DNA of 64,000 bases from Sphingobacterium yanglingense (GTDB lineage: Bacteria > Bacteroidota > Bacteroidia > Sphingobacteriales > Sphingobacteriaceae). The translations under genes were made by a program, and so were the position numbers. The DNA lies in NCBI RefSeq assembly GCF_004363245.1, contig NZ_SNYV01000011.1, positions 682,001-746,000 of the forward strand. Direction: 5' to 3'. Below the pieces are notes generated by a model. It saw only the letters and a list, made by a program, of their open reading frames with translations. It made no database searches and had not been told where the DNA came from. Shown here one piece after another: positions 17,027 to 25,565 of the stretch. Each line of letters opens with the position of its first letter. The stretch's first letter is position 1.

Positions 17027-18259
17027 TTATTTCTTACCTATGCGGTACAGCTTTCCATTGTCTGTTACGGCATACAACGCTTCGTCTTTCCCCTGTACAA
17101 TATCTCTAAAACGCTGACCTTCTTTATCTAACAGTCTCTCTTCGCCCACGACTTTATTATTAGCAATGACGAGACGGGCAATATGCATACTGCTAAGCCC
17201 AGTGACGAATACATTGTTTTTCCATTCTGGAATCGCTGAGCCGGTATAAAAAGTAATGCCTGAAGGAGACAAAACAGGATCCCAATAATAGACAGGTTGC
17301 TCCATTCCTTCTTTTTGCTGGATAGGAGGGATACCGATTTCTTTACCAGAGTACTCTATACCATAGGTAATAATGGGCCACCCGTAGTTTTTGCCAGGTA
17401 ATACTCGGTTAAGCTCATCGCCACCACGAGGCCCAAACTCGGTCTCCCATAAATCACCAGTCTCTGGATGAAGCGCTATACCCTGCACATTACGATGTCC
17501 ATAAGAATAGATTTCAGGAAGGGCTTCTGGATTGCCCTCGAATGGATTACCCGTTACAGGCTTACCATCGGTAGTAATACGTAATATCTTACCAAGACCA
17601 GTTTTTAAATCCTGAGCCAACGGTCTAGTAGCTAACTCGGAACGTTCGCCGGTGCTCACAAAAAGGTTACCATTTTTATCGAAGATAATACGTCCCCCAA
17701 AATGTAGGTTCCCATCAAATACAGGACCTGCTCGATAGATAACAACGGGATTTTCTATAGTCTTCTGGTTGTCCGCAAGGCGTCCCTTTGCTACAGCAGT
17801 TTGATTGCCCCCTGAAGAGCGTTCAGAAAACACCCAATATACCATTCTATTGGCACTAAACTGAGGATCCAATGTAAGCCCCAGTAAACCGCCTTGTCCA
17901 TCAGTATCTACTTTTGGAATCCCAGTAATGGCCTCACTGACCTTCCCCTCACTGTCGACAATACGCATTGTTCCTTCTTTCTCGGTAACGAGGAAACGGC
18001 CGTCAGGTAATACGGTAATACCCCAAGGGGACTTTAAGCCATCAGCTAGAACTTTGCCTTCGAATGCGGTAGTAGTCTTAACACCTGCAATACGTGTCTG
18101 CCCCTCAAAAGCAGGTTTGTAATCGGTATTGCCTTTTTTTGTCTCTACAGGAGCTAACGTACTATCAGCAGAATCTCCTTGGGTAGTAGCAGCACCATTA
18201 TTACAAGCCGTCCCCAACAAAGTGGAAGACAATAGCGCTAGGGAAAGAATATTTTTCAT
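17027..18259 (-). CDS. PQQ-dependent sugar dehydrogenase, lipoprotein
   Basis: A 410-residue six-bladed beta-propeller of the soluble glucose / aldose-sugar dehydrogenase family. A lipoprotein signal ends at Cys19 (LLGTAC), so it should be membrane-anchored in the periplasm or on the outer membrane. Family motifs seen are SPWGITVLPDGRFLVTEKEG, GGLLGLTLDPQF, LHFGGRIIFDKNGNLFVSTG (the catalytic-His region) and ETEFGPRGGDELN. It oxidises sugars with pyrroloquinoline quinone as cofactor. No PQQ synthesis genes are in the window. It follows an 80-residue unknown gene by 19 bp. Confidence 0.9.
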   Translation of the reverse strand: MKNILSLALLSSTLLGTACNNGAATTQGDSADSTLAPVETKKGNTDYKPAFEGQTRIAGVKTTTAFEGKVLADGLKSPWGITVLPDGRFLVTEKEGTMRIVDSEGKVSEAITGIPKVDTDGQGGLLGLTLDPQFSANRMVYWVFSERSSGGNQTAVAKGRLADNQKTIENPVVIYRAGPVFDGNLHFGGRIIFDKNGNLFVSTGERSELATRPLAQDLKTGLGKILRITTDGKPVTGNPFEGNPEALPEIYSYGHRNVQGIALHPETGDLWETEFGPRGGDELNRVLPGKNYGWPIITYGIEYSGKEIGIPPIQQKEGMEQPVYYWDPVLSPSGITFYTGSAIPEWKNNVFVTGLSSMHIARLVIANNKVVGEERLLDKEGQRFRDIVQGKDEALYAVTDNGKLYRIGKK

Positions 18260-18278
18260 ATTTAAATTATTTGTTTTT

Positions 18279-18521
18279 TTACTTTAAAACAATGGCCTCT
18301 TTGTGTGAAAGCAATTGCTTGTAGGTGAATGTATCTGAATCTGCGAGCAAACTTTTGTGATGAGGAGCCGGCACCAATACCTTTACTTCTTTTCTATCCG
18401 TAGGAACAAAGCAGAGAATACCCTCTGTTTCCGATTTCTCATTGACAAGCATCGTGTATTTTTCGACCGGTTGGTCCAACTTATTCGCCTGTTTCAAGCT
18501 ATTCAATATTATACTCAACAT
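18279..18521 (-). CDS. Conserved-looking hypothetical protein, 80 residues
   Basis: I do not recognise this protein. It has no signal peptide or transmembrane segment and reads as a small mixed alpha/beta protein (TMLVNEKSETEGILCFVP, then EVKVLVPAPHHKSLLADSD). It lies 19 bp upstream of the sugar dehydrogenase gene on the same strand and about 60 bp downstream of the universal stress gene, so it may be part of their transcript. Its coding character is supported by the good spacing and absence of a better frame. Confidence 0.6.
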   Translation of the reverse strand: MLSIILNSLKQANKLDQPVEKYTMLVNEKSETEGILCFVPTDRKEVKVLVPAPHHKSLLADSDTFTYKQLLSHKEAIVLK

Positions 18522-18582
18522 ACTTCGTTCCTATTAATTGGATATATTATAACAAAAAAAAGTAAAAATCGTTTTGTCACGC

Positions 18583-19437
18583 TTATCCTTTCTCTTCATG
18601 GAATACAAGAATAGGGATAGCAGAATGAAAGGCAAACTTATTTGAAAGGCTTGAATTAATCAATCTATCGAAGAAATTTCGATTGCGCTTCACAATTGCC
18701 AAGACATCGATGTGATTTTCTTCCAAGAAGCTATTGATAGTACTTTCTACACTCTCTTTTTTCTCTAAGAAAACAAAATCCAATCCCTTGCCCTGAAACT
18801 TCTTTCCCCAGTCTTCTCCATACAGTAACGCTTTAGCAGGATTGCTGGAGTCATCCATGACATGCGTACAATAAACTTCTGCGTTCACTAAACCAGCCAT
18901 ATGGACAACCTCTTCCAATGCAGCCAAATCTTTCTCGCGGAATAGGGTTGTAAAAGCTACTTTCTTGATAGGAGCGTACTTCGCTTGGGCCGGTATAGCT
19001 AAGACAGGCTGTTGTATATTCTGTATTACTGCGACGGTATTGGTACCAATAAACTTTTCGGTAAAGCCGGATGCTCCATATGTGCCCATAACAACCAAAC
19101 GTACGTCTTCCGCTTTCACAACTTTACGCACACTGGAAACTACGGTTCCCTCTTCAAAAAGAAAGACAAGCTTTTCATAATCTAACCCATTTTTCTCTGC
19201 CAGCTCACGCAACGCAGGAGCCTGCTTTTTAAAATATTCAAACTTCGATAGCTCGACCTGCTGATAGACATCCGCCAGCATTTCGGGTTGCCCCGCATGG
19301 GTAGCCGACAGAATAGGGGTTACATAAGAATAAAGTACTAGCAATTTGGTATCGAGTTGATTCGCTAGGTGTAAGGCATACAAAAAAGCATTGTTTGCAG
19401 CCTCTGAAAAATCTGTTGGAAAAAGTATATGTTTCAT
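18583..19437 (-). CDS. Universal stress protein, tandem UspA domains
   Basis: A 284-residue cytoplasmic protein with two UspA folds. The first (about residues 1-145) begins ILFPTDFSEAANNAF and keeps the nucleotide-binding signature GTYGASGFTEKFIGTNT. The second (about 150-280) keeps the fold (VAFTTLFREKDLAALEEV) but lacks the glycine loop, having KRNRNFFDRLINSSLS instead, so only the first is likely to bind ATP. The role is probably stress survival. It is divergent from the second ECF sigma gene across a 378-bp gap. Confidence 0.92.
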   Translation of the reverse strand: MKHILFPTDFSEAANNAFLYALHLANQLDTKLLVLYSYVTPILSATHAGQPEMLADVYQQVELSKFEYFKKQAPALRELAEKNGLDYEKLVFLFEEGTVVSSVRKVVKAEDVRLVVMGTYGASGFTEKFIGTNTVAVIQNIQQPVLAIPAQAKYAPIKKVAFTTLFREKDLAALEEVVHMAGLVNAEVYCTHVMDDSSNPAKALLYGEDWGKKFQGKGLDFVFLEKKESVESTINSFLEENHIDVLAIVKRNRNFFDRLINSSLSNKFAFHSAIPILVFHEEKG

Positions 19438-19815
19438 GGTGACAACTATTTGAGTATATAATGATTAGCTTAAAAGCAAATGTGCAATAAGCTTAATTAT
19501 CTATCTTTTTGCTGCTTAAATATAATAACGACATTAAACAGTTTTAAATTATTATCAATAACTTTAAACTACAAGACCCAAAATATGGTTTGGATTTTGA
19601 CCCTTTTATTTTAATTAAAATTAAGCAAAAAGAAGCAAAGACTCAAGCTAAAAAGTAAATCAAACAATTAATCAAATAAAGCTGTAGCGTTTATATTTCT
19701 TTTCCGTTCTTATTATAGAAAATGAGAGATTTATTCGTAAAATAAAGGCTTGATGATTAGTATTACTGAGGATAAAATACATAATTTAGATAAGTGAAAA
19801 GCATATAAGCCTTAC
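19438..19815. other. 378-bp AT-rich divergent intergenic region
   Basis: No open frame, RNA gene or consensus TAnnTTTG promoter was recognised here. The only structure noted is an AT palindrome ATTTTAATTAAAAT at 19608-19621. The region must hold promoters for the universal stress gene (minus) and the ECF sigma gene (plus), perhaps recognised by alternative sigma factors. Confidence 0.5.
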
Positions 19816-20430
19816 GTGAATATATTGCCAAAATACTTCAAGAAGAGAGATTCTTTGACTCTAAAGTCCGCTTTGGAGGAATGTGTATTGGCCGATAGCG
19901 AGCGCAGCAAATCTTACATCTATAAAAAATTTTATGGTTACCTGATGGCAGTAGCGCTCCGTTATGTAAAGGATGAAATGGAAGCGGAAGATGTCGTAAA
20001 TGAGTCTTTTGTGAAGGTATTCCGAAAGATAGGCGATTTTTCATTCGAGGAAGATGAATTTGTAATAGAGAAGACGTTTAAGGCGTGGATGGCACGTATC
20101 ACGGTAAACACCTCGATAGATAAAATAAGAGCAAAGAAAGAGACATACGCATTAGACGATGTACACGATGGCGAGCTTGTACAGCACGCAGTAAGTTCAT
20201 CAACGAGACTGGAAGAAAATGACATTCTACAACTACTCTATGAACTCCCTGAAATCCAGCGATCCATCTTTAACCTGTACGAAATAGAAGGCTATTCACA
20301 TGAAGAAATCGGACAATTACTAAATATTCCAGAAAGCACTTCGCGAACGTATCTGACCAGAGCGAAGGCAAGATTACGAAAATTATATACAGACCAGTTT
20401 TCTGTATTAGATAATATAAATCATTCTTAA
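19816..20430 (+). CDS. ECF RNA polymerase sigma factor
   Basis: A 204-residue sigma-70 family protein starting at GTG 19816. Region 2 is about residues 30-100 (KSYIYKKFYGYLMAVALRYV, EAEDVVNESFVKVF, then KAWMARITVNTSIDKIR) and region 4 about 140-195 (LYELPEIQRSIFNLYEIEGYSHEEIGQLL). It precedes by 11 bp a gene for a protein with a cytosolic N-terminus, one transmembrane helix and a beta-barrel-like C-terminus, its probable regulator. No classical FecR is present. Confidence 0.92.
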   Translation: MNILPKYFKKRDSLTLKSALEECVLADSERSKSYIYKKFYGYLMAVALRYVKDEMEAEDVVNESFVKVFRKIGDFSFEEDEFVIEKTFKAWMARITVNTSIDKIRAKKETYALDDVHDGELVQHAVSSSTRLEENDILQLLYELPEIQRSIFNLYEIEGYSHEEIGQLLNIPESTSRTYLTRAKARLRKLYTDQFSVLDNINHS

Positions 20431-20441
20431 ATAGATTCAGA

Positions 20442-21812
20442 ATGAAAAGTGAGAAAGAAATAATTGATGATATTATATCCCGTATCAAGGAGCAGCCAGA
20501 TAGGGGATACAGAGAAGGGGCTTGGGAGAATTTCAAGCGCCAGAACCCTGGGACTACCGGAAGGACTAGACCTATGGCACGCTGGATTTCAGCAGCGGCT
20601 GCACTATTATTGGTGGGTATGGGGACTCTGTACTATGTCAAAAACTCGGTTATTCTACCCACCTCCGATACAAATGTGAATGCTGTAGTAGAACATAAAT
20701 CTACTCCTAAAGAGGCCTCTGCTCCAGGCCAGTCACAAATTGAAACTACAACTGCCATACCGCAGAATAATACGGTAAACAATCCTTTAGATAGAACGTC
20801 TGCTATGGGCAACAACGCTATCCTAGCAGACCGTAACAACTATGCGCAAAGTCAAGGTGTAAAACCATCACTAAGCCTACCACTCATGGTTGAGACATTG
20901 ACCCCAATGGACAATCAAATCGAAACCGCTTCGGGAAATACACTCAGAGAGGCTTTGGTAATGCCTAGATATGCTTCTATAGACATCAAGAAACCCCAAA
21001 GCGCACCCTCTATACCGGAGAATCTGATACTTGCCGCTAAATCTATCCCTACATCCGAATTAAACCTCAAGGAGGTAGAAACAAGAAACCAGAATAAGCA
21101 AGTACGTTTTGGAGATAAGTTTGACCTCGCTCTATTTGTATCACCACAGTCTACCGGTCAAAAGACCAATGTAGGAGGAGGACTCACTCTGGCCTACAAC
21201 CTGACGAACAAGATAAGCGTGCGTACAGGCGCTTCATATAACTCCTATGAAGTAGGGATGATGAAGAACCCGATAGAACCTAGTAGCTCGGAAACTGTTG
21301 TTGTGAGCCAAAATCACAGCAATGCACCTACAATAGGAAAAATGATGAATGGCTACAGTTCTCCAGAAAACAACAGAATGATACTCCCGAATGTCAATGC
21401 AGTAACAAGCATAGTGCAATCTGTAGACATCCCATTGGAGGTAAAATATAACGTAGGGAAATCAGTATATGCGGTAGCAGGAGTTTCCTATTCGGCTATA
21501 CTAGGACAGGAAAGAAATGCCCATTATGTAGACAATGTGAATGTAGAGACATTTTCACAGGGTTTTCCAGAGAATGAGAGTCAAATGAAAAGTGCTGTTA
21601 AAGCAGTAAACAGAACTGTGAAATCTGCCGAGGAAAATGTATCTACTAATGGCTTCAATGGCTTTGTTAACTTCTCAATTGGTAAGAAGGTGAAAGTGAA
21701 CAATCGCTTTGGGGTATCGGTAGAGCCTTACTTCAAGATACCAGTAGGTCAATACCGTAGAGCAGATATGGACTATACCAATGGTGGAATACGCGTCATG
21801 ACAAATTTCTAA
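20442..21812 (+). CDS. Membrane-anchored protein with beta-barrel-like C-terminus, putative sigma regulator
   Basis: A 456-residue protein. Residues 1-45 are hydrophilic (EKEIIDDIISRIKEQPDRGYREGAWENFK), residues about 50-65 form one hydrophobic helix (WISAAAALLLVGMGTLYYV), residues 70-210 are Ser/Thr/Pro/Asn-rich, and from about 215 the sequence becomes barrel-like (DKFDLALFVSPQSTG, GGGLTLAYNLTNKISVRTGASY, ending YTNGGIRVMTNF). Such proteins follow ECF sigma genes in Bacteroidota. The N-terminus plausibly restrains the sigma factor, but how one chain spans inner membrane and barrel is unclear. No lipobox is present. Confidence 0.75.
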   Translation: MKSEKEIIDDIISRIKEQPDRGYREGAWENFKRQNPGTTGRTRPMARWISAAAALLLVGMGTLYYVKNSVILPTSDTNVNAVVEHKSTPKEASAPGQSQIETTTAIPQNNTVNNPLDRTSAMGNNAILADRNNYAQSQGVKPSLSLPLMVETLTPMDNQIETASGNTLREALVMPRYASIDIKKPQSAPSIPENLILAAKSIPTSELNLKEVETRNQNKQVRFGDKFDLALFVSPQSTGQKTNVGGGLTLAYNLTNKISVRTGASYNSYEVGMMKNPIEPSSSETVVVSQNHSNAPTIGKMMNGYSSPENNRMILPNVNAVTSIVQSVDIPLEVKYNVGKSVYAVAGVSYSAILGQERNAHYVDNVNVETFSQGFPENESQMKSAVKAVNRTVKSAEENVSTNGFNGFVNFSIGKKVKVNNRFGVSVEPYFKIPVGQYRRADMDYTNGGIRVMTNF

Positions 21813-21825
21813 ACACAAATAGGAA

Positions 21826-22437
21826 CTAAAGCAGATCAACACGAACCCAGCCCATTCCCGCAGCAATGGCACCGGTAACTCCTGGATCTCCATCTTCAAA
21901 GACAAAACAGTCTTCGGGAGGAATGTTTAGCAACTGGGCACAAAGCAAGAATGGCTCTGGCGAAGGTTTTCCATGTTCGGTATCTCCTGCGCATACGAGA
22001 ACTTCGTATTTTCCGGTCACACCAATGACATCGAGGGTAATATTTAATGTGGAGCGAGTACCACCAGAGACAACACCTATCTTTTTAACTCCAACATTAT
22101 CAAGCAACACCTGCCTCACAAAACTGATGGGCTGGGTATCATTAATGTATTTTTCAATGAATACAGTCGATTTCCGCTTTGAAAACTGCTGTAAATCAAA
22201 CTCGACCTGATAACGTTTGGTTATCTCCTCGGCAACAGCAACAGTCGGCCAACCAGCCGTCTCGTCGATTAGGACATCGTTCAGTTGAACACCATACTCG
22301 GCAGCAGTCTCGACATAAGCAGCTTTATGTGCCCATATATTGTTTGCCAATGTACCGTCTACATCGAAAAGCAATGCCTTAGCAGTACTCGATAGTTCCA
22401 TCAAGCGCTTGTATTTTTCCAGTTCTAGTTCGTTCAT
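21826..22437 (-). CDS. HAD-superfamily phosphatase (beta-phosphoglucomutase-like)
   Basis: A 203-residue HAD hydrolase. Motif I is LLFDVDGTL with nucleophile Asp25 and general acid Asp27, motif II is VSGGTRS, the conserved lysine lies in HGKPSPEPF and the motif III acidic pair in VFEDGDPGVTGA. The small helical cap after motif I fits the phosphoglucomutase/phosphoglycolate phosphatase group. The substrate, probably a small sugar or glycerol phosphate, cannot be stated. It lies convergent with the barrel gene, 13 bp apart, and downstream of the proline dehydrogenase gene. Confidence 0.9.
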   Translation of the reverse strand: MNELELEKYKRLMELSSTAKALLFDVDGTLANNIWAHKAAYVETAAEYGVQLNDVLIDETAGWPTVAVAEEITKRYQVEFDLQQFSKRKSTVFIEKYINDTQPISFVRQVLLDNVGVKKIGVVSGGTRSTLNITLDVIGVTGKYEVLVCAGDTEHGKPSPEPFLLCAQLLNIPPEDCFVFEDGDPGVTGAIAAGMGWVRVDLL

Positions 22438-22461
22438 ATTCGGAATGATCTACTATAAAAA

Positions 22462-22515
22462 ATCTCCGTTTGAAATAACTCCCTACTACAGGGACAATTA
22501 CTATCAAACGGAGAT
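22462..22515. other. Nested hairpin downstream of proline dehydrogenase
   Basis: ATCTCCGTTTGA (22462-22473) is complementary to TCAAACGGAGAT (22504-22515), with an inner CCCT/AGGG stem near 22481-22493. It sits between the proline dehydrogenase stop and the HAD gene start and may separate their transcripts. Confidence 0.5.
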
Positions 22516-22549
22516 AAGATGAACAGCTACATCAATAGCCTATATTCGA

Positions 22550-23746
22550 TTATTTTTTTAAGCTCTTTCTGCGTTTCTTTTCTTTGATAATCAAACTCAA
22601 CTCACGTCCAGTCTGTCCTGCAGCAGAGCTATTCTCTTGTGCTCGACGGAAAAGGTAAGGCATTACAGATTTTACGGGGCCATAGGGCATATACTTTGCT
22701 ACGTTGTAATTTGCCGCTCCAAGATTGAACGAAAGATTGTCTGACATCCCTAACAGCTGAGCAAAGAATACATGTGGATGGTTGTGGGGGATATTGCGCT
22801 TATCCATCTCACTCGCCAACAACATGCTACTTGCATCATTGTGCGTGCCAGCCATTAACCCAATTCGCTCAACGTTGTCCATACAGAACATTATAGCATT
22901 GTTGTAGTCAGTGTCGCTCGATTGTTTGGTAGGTTGTATAGGAGATGGGTATCCTTTTTCAGCAGCACGCTCACGCTCAATCTCCATATAGGCTCCACGA
23001 ACAATTTTAGCGCCTAGGAAAAAGTTCTGAACTTCGGCATAAGCAAAGTCAGCTTTCAAAGAAGCTAGCTTGTCGTGTCTGTACAATTGATAGGTATTGT
23101 ATACAATAGGTTTTTGCTTATTGTATTTTTCCATCATCTCCCGCGCGATATCATCTATCGTATCTTGTATCCAAGAATGCTCAGCATCGATCAACACTCT
23201 GATATCAGCATCGTAGCATGCTTTACAAATACGGTCGCAACGGTCCATAAGACGTGCAAACTCTTGTTTCTCTTCAGCTGTCAATTCTTGTTTGGCATCG
23301 ACTTTTGCTAATAAATCGAAACGTCCAACTCCTGTCGGCTTGAATACACAGAAGGAGATAAGCTTATTCGTTCTGGCAAATGCTACCGTAGACAATACTT
23401 CATTGCAACATGCATCAAAACTCTCTTCGGACTCTTCGCCCTCTACAGAATAATCTAATATGGTCGTCACATTACCTTTACCCAACTCTTCAATTGCCTT
23501 AGTACATCCTTGAATAGTCTCGCCTCCACAGAACTGCTTGTAAATGGTATTGCGGATTATTCCCTGGATAGGAAGACCTATATTTAAAGAAAAGTTCGTT
23601 ATTGGAGTACCTATCTTAATCAGCGCATTGGATGCGACCATTTTGAATAACCAATACGCCCGCTCTAGGTCTTTGTCGGACTTGTTGCGAAACGCTATCT
23701 CAGTGTTATCAAAGTTTAATGTCGAAGAACTTTCTGTTGCTGTCAT
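22550..23746 (-). CDS. Proline dehydrogenase family protein
   Basis: A 398-residue FAD enzyme catalysing proline to pyrroline-5-carboxylate, the first step of proline catabolism. The TIM-barrel motifs include RVLIDAEHSWIQ, KIVRGAYMEIERERA (substrate and FAD contacts), LMAGTHND, QLLGMSD and YMPYGPVKSVMPYLFRRAQEN. It is a stand-alone PRODH with no fused aldehyde dehydrogenase, so the second step must be encoded elsewhere. A minus-strand TACTTTTG box at 23767-23774 lies 20 nt before the ATG, facing the divergent S4 gene. Confidence 0.94.
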   Translation of the reverse strand: MTATESSSTLNFDNTEIAFRNKSDKDLERAYWLFKMVASNALIKIGTPITNFSLNIGLPIQGIIRNTIYKQFCGGETIQGCTKAIEELGKGNVTTILDYSVEGEESEESFDACCNEVLSTVAFARTNKLISFCVFKPTGVGRFDLLAKVDAKQELTAEEKQEFARLMDRCDRICKACYDADIRVLIDAEHSWIQDTIDDIAREMMEKYNKQKPIVYNTYQLYRHDKLASLKADFAYAEVQNFFLGAKIVRGAYMEIERERAAEKGYPSPIQPTKQSSDTDYNNAIMFCMDNVERIGLMAGTHNDASSMLLASEMDKRNIPHNHPHVFFAQLLGMSDNLSFNLGAANYNVAKYMPYGPVKSVMPYLFRRAQENSSAAGQTGRELSLIIKEKKRRKSLKK

Positions 23747-23766
23747 TTTGTATTAATTTTTCGGGA

Positions 23767-23774
23767 CAAAAGTA
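23767..23774 (-). promoter_or_regulatory. -7 box for proline dehydrogenase
   Basis: TACTTTTG on the minus strand, 20 nt before the start codon. No clear TTTG is found at the expected upstream distance. Confidence 0.4.
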
Positions 23775-23827
23775 AGTAATTAATGATTACTTTTCTGGGA
23801 AAAAGATTATTTTACGCAAGATTAACT

Positions 23828-23835
23828 TACTTTTG
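23828..23835 (+). promoter_or_regulatory. -7 box abutting the S4-protein start codon
   Basis: TACTTTTG ends 3 nt before the ATG at 23839, so the transcript is predicted to begin at or next to the start codon. No -33 TTTG is evident. Confidence 0.45.
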
Positions 23836-23838
23836 TAT

Positions 23839-24045
23839 ATGCAAACATTCACACTAGAAGGAGAGTTTATTCCGATGATACAATTATTAAAAGCACTCAA
23901 TTGGGTCGAACATGGTGGTATGGCCCAACGAGTGGTAGAAGATGGGCTCGTAATGTACAATGGTGCTGTCGATTTGAGAAAAAGGTTGAAAGTGCGAAAA
24001 GGAGATACAGTAGAGTTTGACGGACAAAAGGTCAAAATCGTATAA
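23839..24045 (+). CDS. Small S4-domain RNA-binding protein (YbcJ-like)
   Basis: A 68-residue protein that is essentially one S4 fold: TLEGEFIPMIQLLKALNW, then GGMAQRVVEDGLVMYNGAVDLRKRLKVRKGDTVEF. This matches YbcJ-type S4 proteins, which bind RNA and are suspected of acting in RNA modification or ribosome function. ATG 23839 aligns with the family start, while the upstream TTG lies inside the -7 box. It is followed 32 bp later by aroB and then a NUDIX gene, probably one transcript. Confidence 0.88.
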   Translation: MQTFTLEGEFIPMIQLLKALNWVEHGGMAQRVVEDGLVMYNGAVDLRKRLKVRKGDTVEFDGQKVKIV

Positions 24046-24077
24046 AATAAGTATATTTACTTCCTCATAAAAAGAAC

Positions 24078-25142
24078 ATGCAAACAATCAATAGTTTAGG
24101 GTATAATGTATATTTTGACGATTCGTTAAAGTCATTAGAGTCATTTATTGCCGAAAGGGCATACTCACAGATTCTTGTCTTCGTAGATAGGAATACCAAC
24201 GACCACTGCCTACCTGTATTACAGGCGGCACTACCGAATCTAGTGGACTATGATATCATCGAAGTAGACCCTGGAGAGGAGAATAAGAACATTGATTTTT
24301 GTATCGGTGTCTGGAAAACGATGCTGGACTTTGGAGCAGATCGAAAGGCATTGATGATAAACCTAGGTGGAGGAGTGGTGACTGATATGGGTGGATTTGC
24401 TGCATCAACCTATAAAAGAGGAATCGATTTCGTACAGATTCCGACAACCTTACTATCACAAGTAGATGCCTCTGTAGGCGGCAAAACAGGGATAGACTTG
24501 GATAATGTGAAAAATATTATCGGCACCTTCACCCAACCCCAGGCTGTATTTATCAGCTCCGCGTTTTTGGATACATTGGACCAAAGGCAATTGACTTCTG
24601 GATTTGCCGAAATCATAAAGCATGGCTTGATTCAGGACAAAGATCTATATGATACCTGTAAGCAAATCGATGCCGCAAACGTGAGTACGGAGATTGTATA
24701 CCGCTCGGTAGAGATAAAAAACAACGTAATCCTAAGCGATCCAACAGAACAGGGCTTGCGCAAAATATTGAACTTTGGGCACACGATCGGGCATGCTATC
24801 GAAGGGTATTCCTTGTTACACGATTCGAACCCACTATTGCATGGAGAAGCCATAGCTATAGGAATGATTTGTGAAGCTTGGTTGTCGCACAAACATACGG
24901 GACTTTCTGAAGTGGAACTACAGGATATAACTACTACATTTCTATCACGATACAATCGCCATGGATATACTCCAAATCAGTATGAGGAATTTTTGGAGTT
25001 AATGAAAAATGACAAAAAGAATGAGGATGGTAAAATCGGTTTTGCTCTTCTAGAACGCATAGGAAGCGCGGTATATAATATTTATGTATCAGAAGAAGAC
25101 ATCAAGGAAGCTCTAGATTACTACCTGAAAGCAAGCAACTAA
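24078..25142 (+). CDS. aroB: 3-dehydroquinate synthase
   Basis: A 354-residue NAD- and metal-dependent enzyme that cyclises DAHP to 3-dehydroquinate in the shikimate pathway. It shows the glycine-rich NAD loop NLGGGVVTDMGGFAAS (about residues 94-110), PTTLLSQVDASVGGKTGID, GFAEIIKHGLI and the metal-binding LNFGHTIGHAIEGYS. The length is normal and all motifs are intact. No other aromatic pathway genes are nearby. The NUDIX gene begins 3 bp after its stop. Confidence 0.96.
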   Translation: MQTINSLGYNVYFDDSLKSLESFIAERAYSQILVFVDRNTNDHCLPVLQAALPNLVDYDIIEVDPGEENKNIDFCIGVWKTMLDFGADRKALMINLGGGVVTDMGGFAASTYKRGIDFVQIPTTLLSQVDASVGGKTGIDLDNVKNIIGTFTQPQAVFISSAFLDTLDQRQLTSGFAEIIKHGLIQDKDLYDTCKQIDAANVSTEIVYRSVEIKNNVILSDPTEQGLRKILNFGHTIGHAIEGYSLLHDSNPLLHGEAIAIGMICEAWLSHKHTGLSEVELQDITTTFLSRYNRHGYTPNQYEEFLELMKNDKKNEDGKIGFALLERIGSAVYNIYVSEEDIKEALDYYLKASN

Positions 25143-25145
25143 GGG

Positions 25146-25562
25146 GTGAACAAAACGAAGACCATCAGGGTAGCTTTAGCTATTATAACTAACGACCAAA
25201 ATGATATTTTGGTCGTTAGAAAAAAAGACGGTCTTTACTTTGCGTTACCTGGAGGGAAAATTGAAGCTACGGAAACAACTAACGAAGCACTGAGACGCGA
25301 ACTGAAAGAGGAGCTGAACCTGTCTTTCGATGTGACTGACTTTACTTTCTTGGGAAACCATACAACCACAGCGGCAAATGAAGTGGACACAATGGTAGAA
25401 GGTCATATATTCCTACTAAACAAGAATCTAACGCTAACCCTGTCAGGATACGCAGAGATAGAAGAGGTAGTCTGGCTATCCAAGACGAATTACACAAACT
25501 ACCGACTTGCGCATCTCTTTACAGAGTTTGCATTACCCAAATGGTTAGCTGAAAAACTCTAG
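25146..25562 (+). CDS. NUDIX hydrolase
   Basis: A 138-residue MutT-like enzyme starting at GTG 25146. The Nudix box runs from GGKIEATETTNEALRREL to KEELNL, and matches GX5EX7REUXEEXGU with the terminal residues slightly altered. It hydrolyses a nucleoside diphosphate linked to another moiety; the exact substrate is unknown. It lies 3 bp downstream of aroB, so it is likely co-transcribed, and convergent with the ATP-cone nuclease gene 3 bp beyond its stop. Confidence 0.92.
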   Translation: MNKTKTIRVALAIITNDQNDILVVRKKDGLYFALPGGKIEATETTNEALRRELKEELNLSFDVTDFTFLGNHTTTAANEVDTMVEGHIFLLNKNLTLTLSGYAEIEEVVWLSKTNYTNYRLAHLFTEFALPKWLAEKL

Positions 25563-25565
25563 CGT

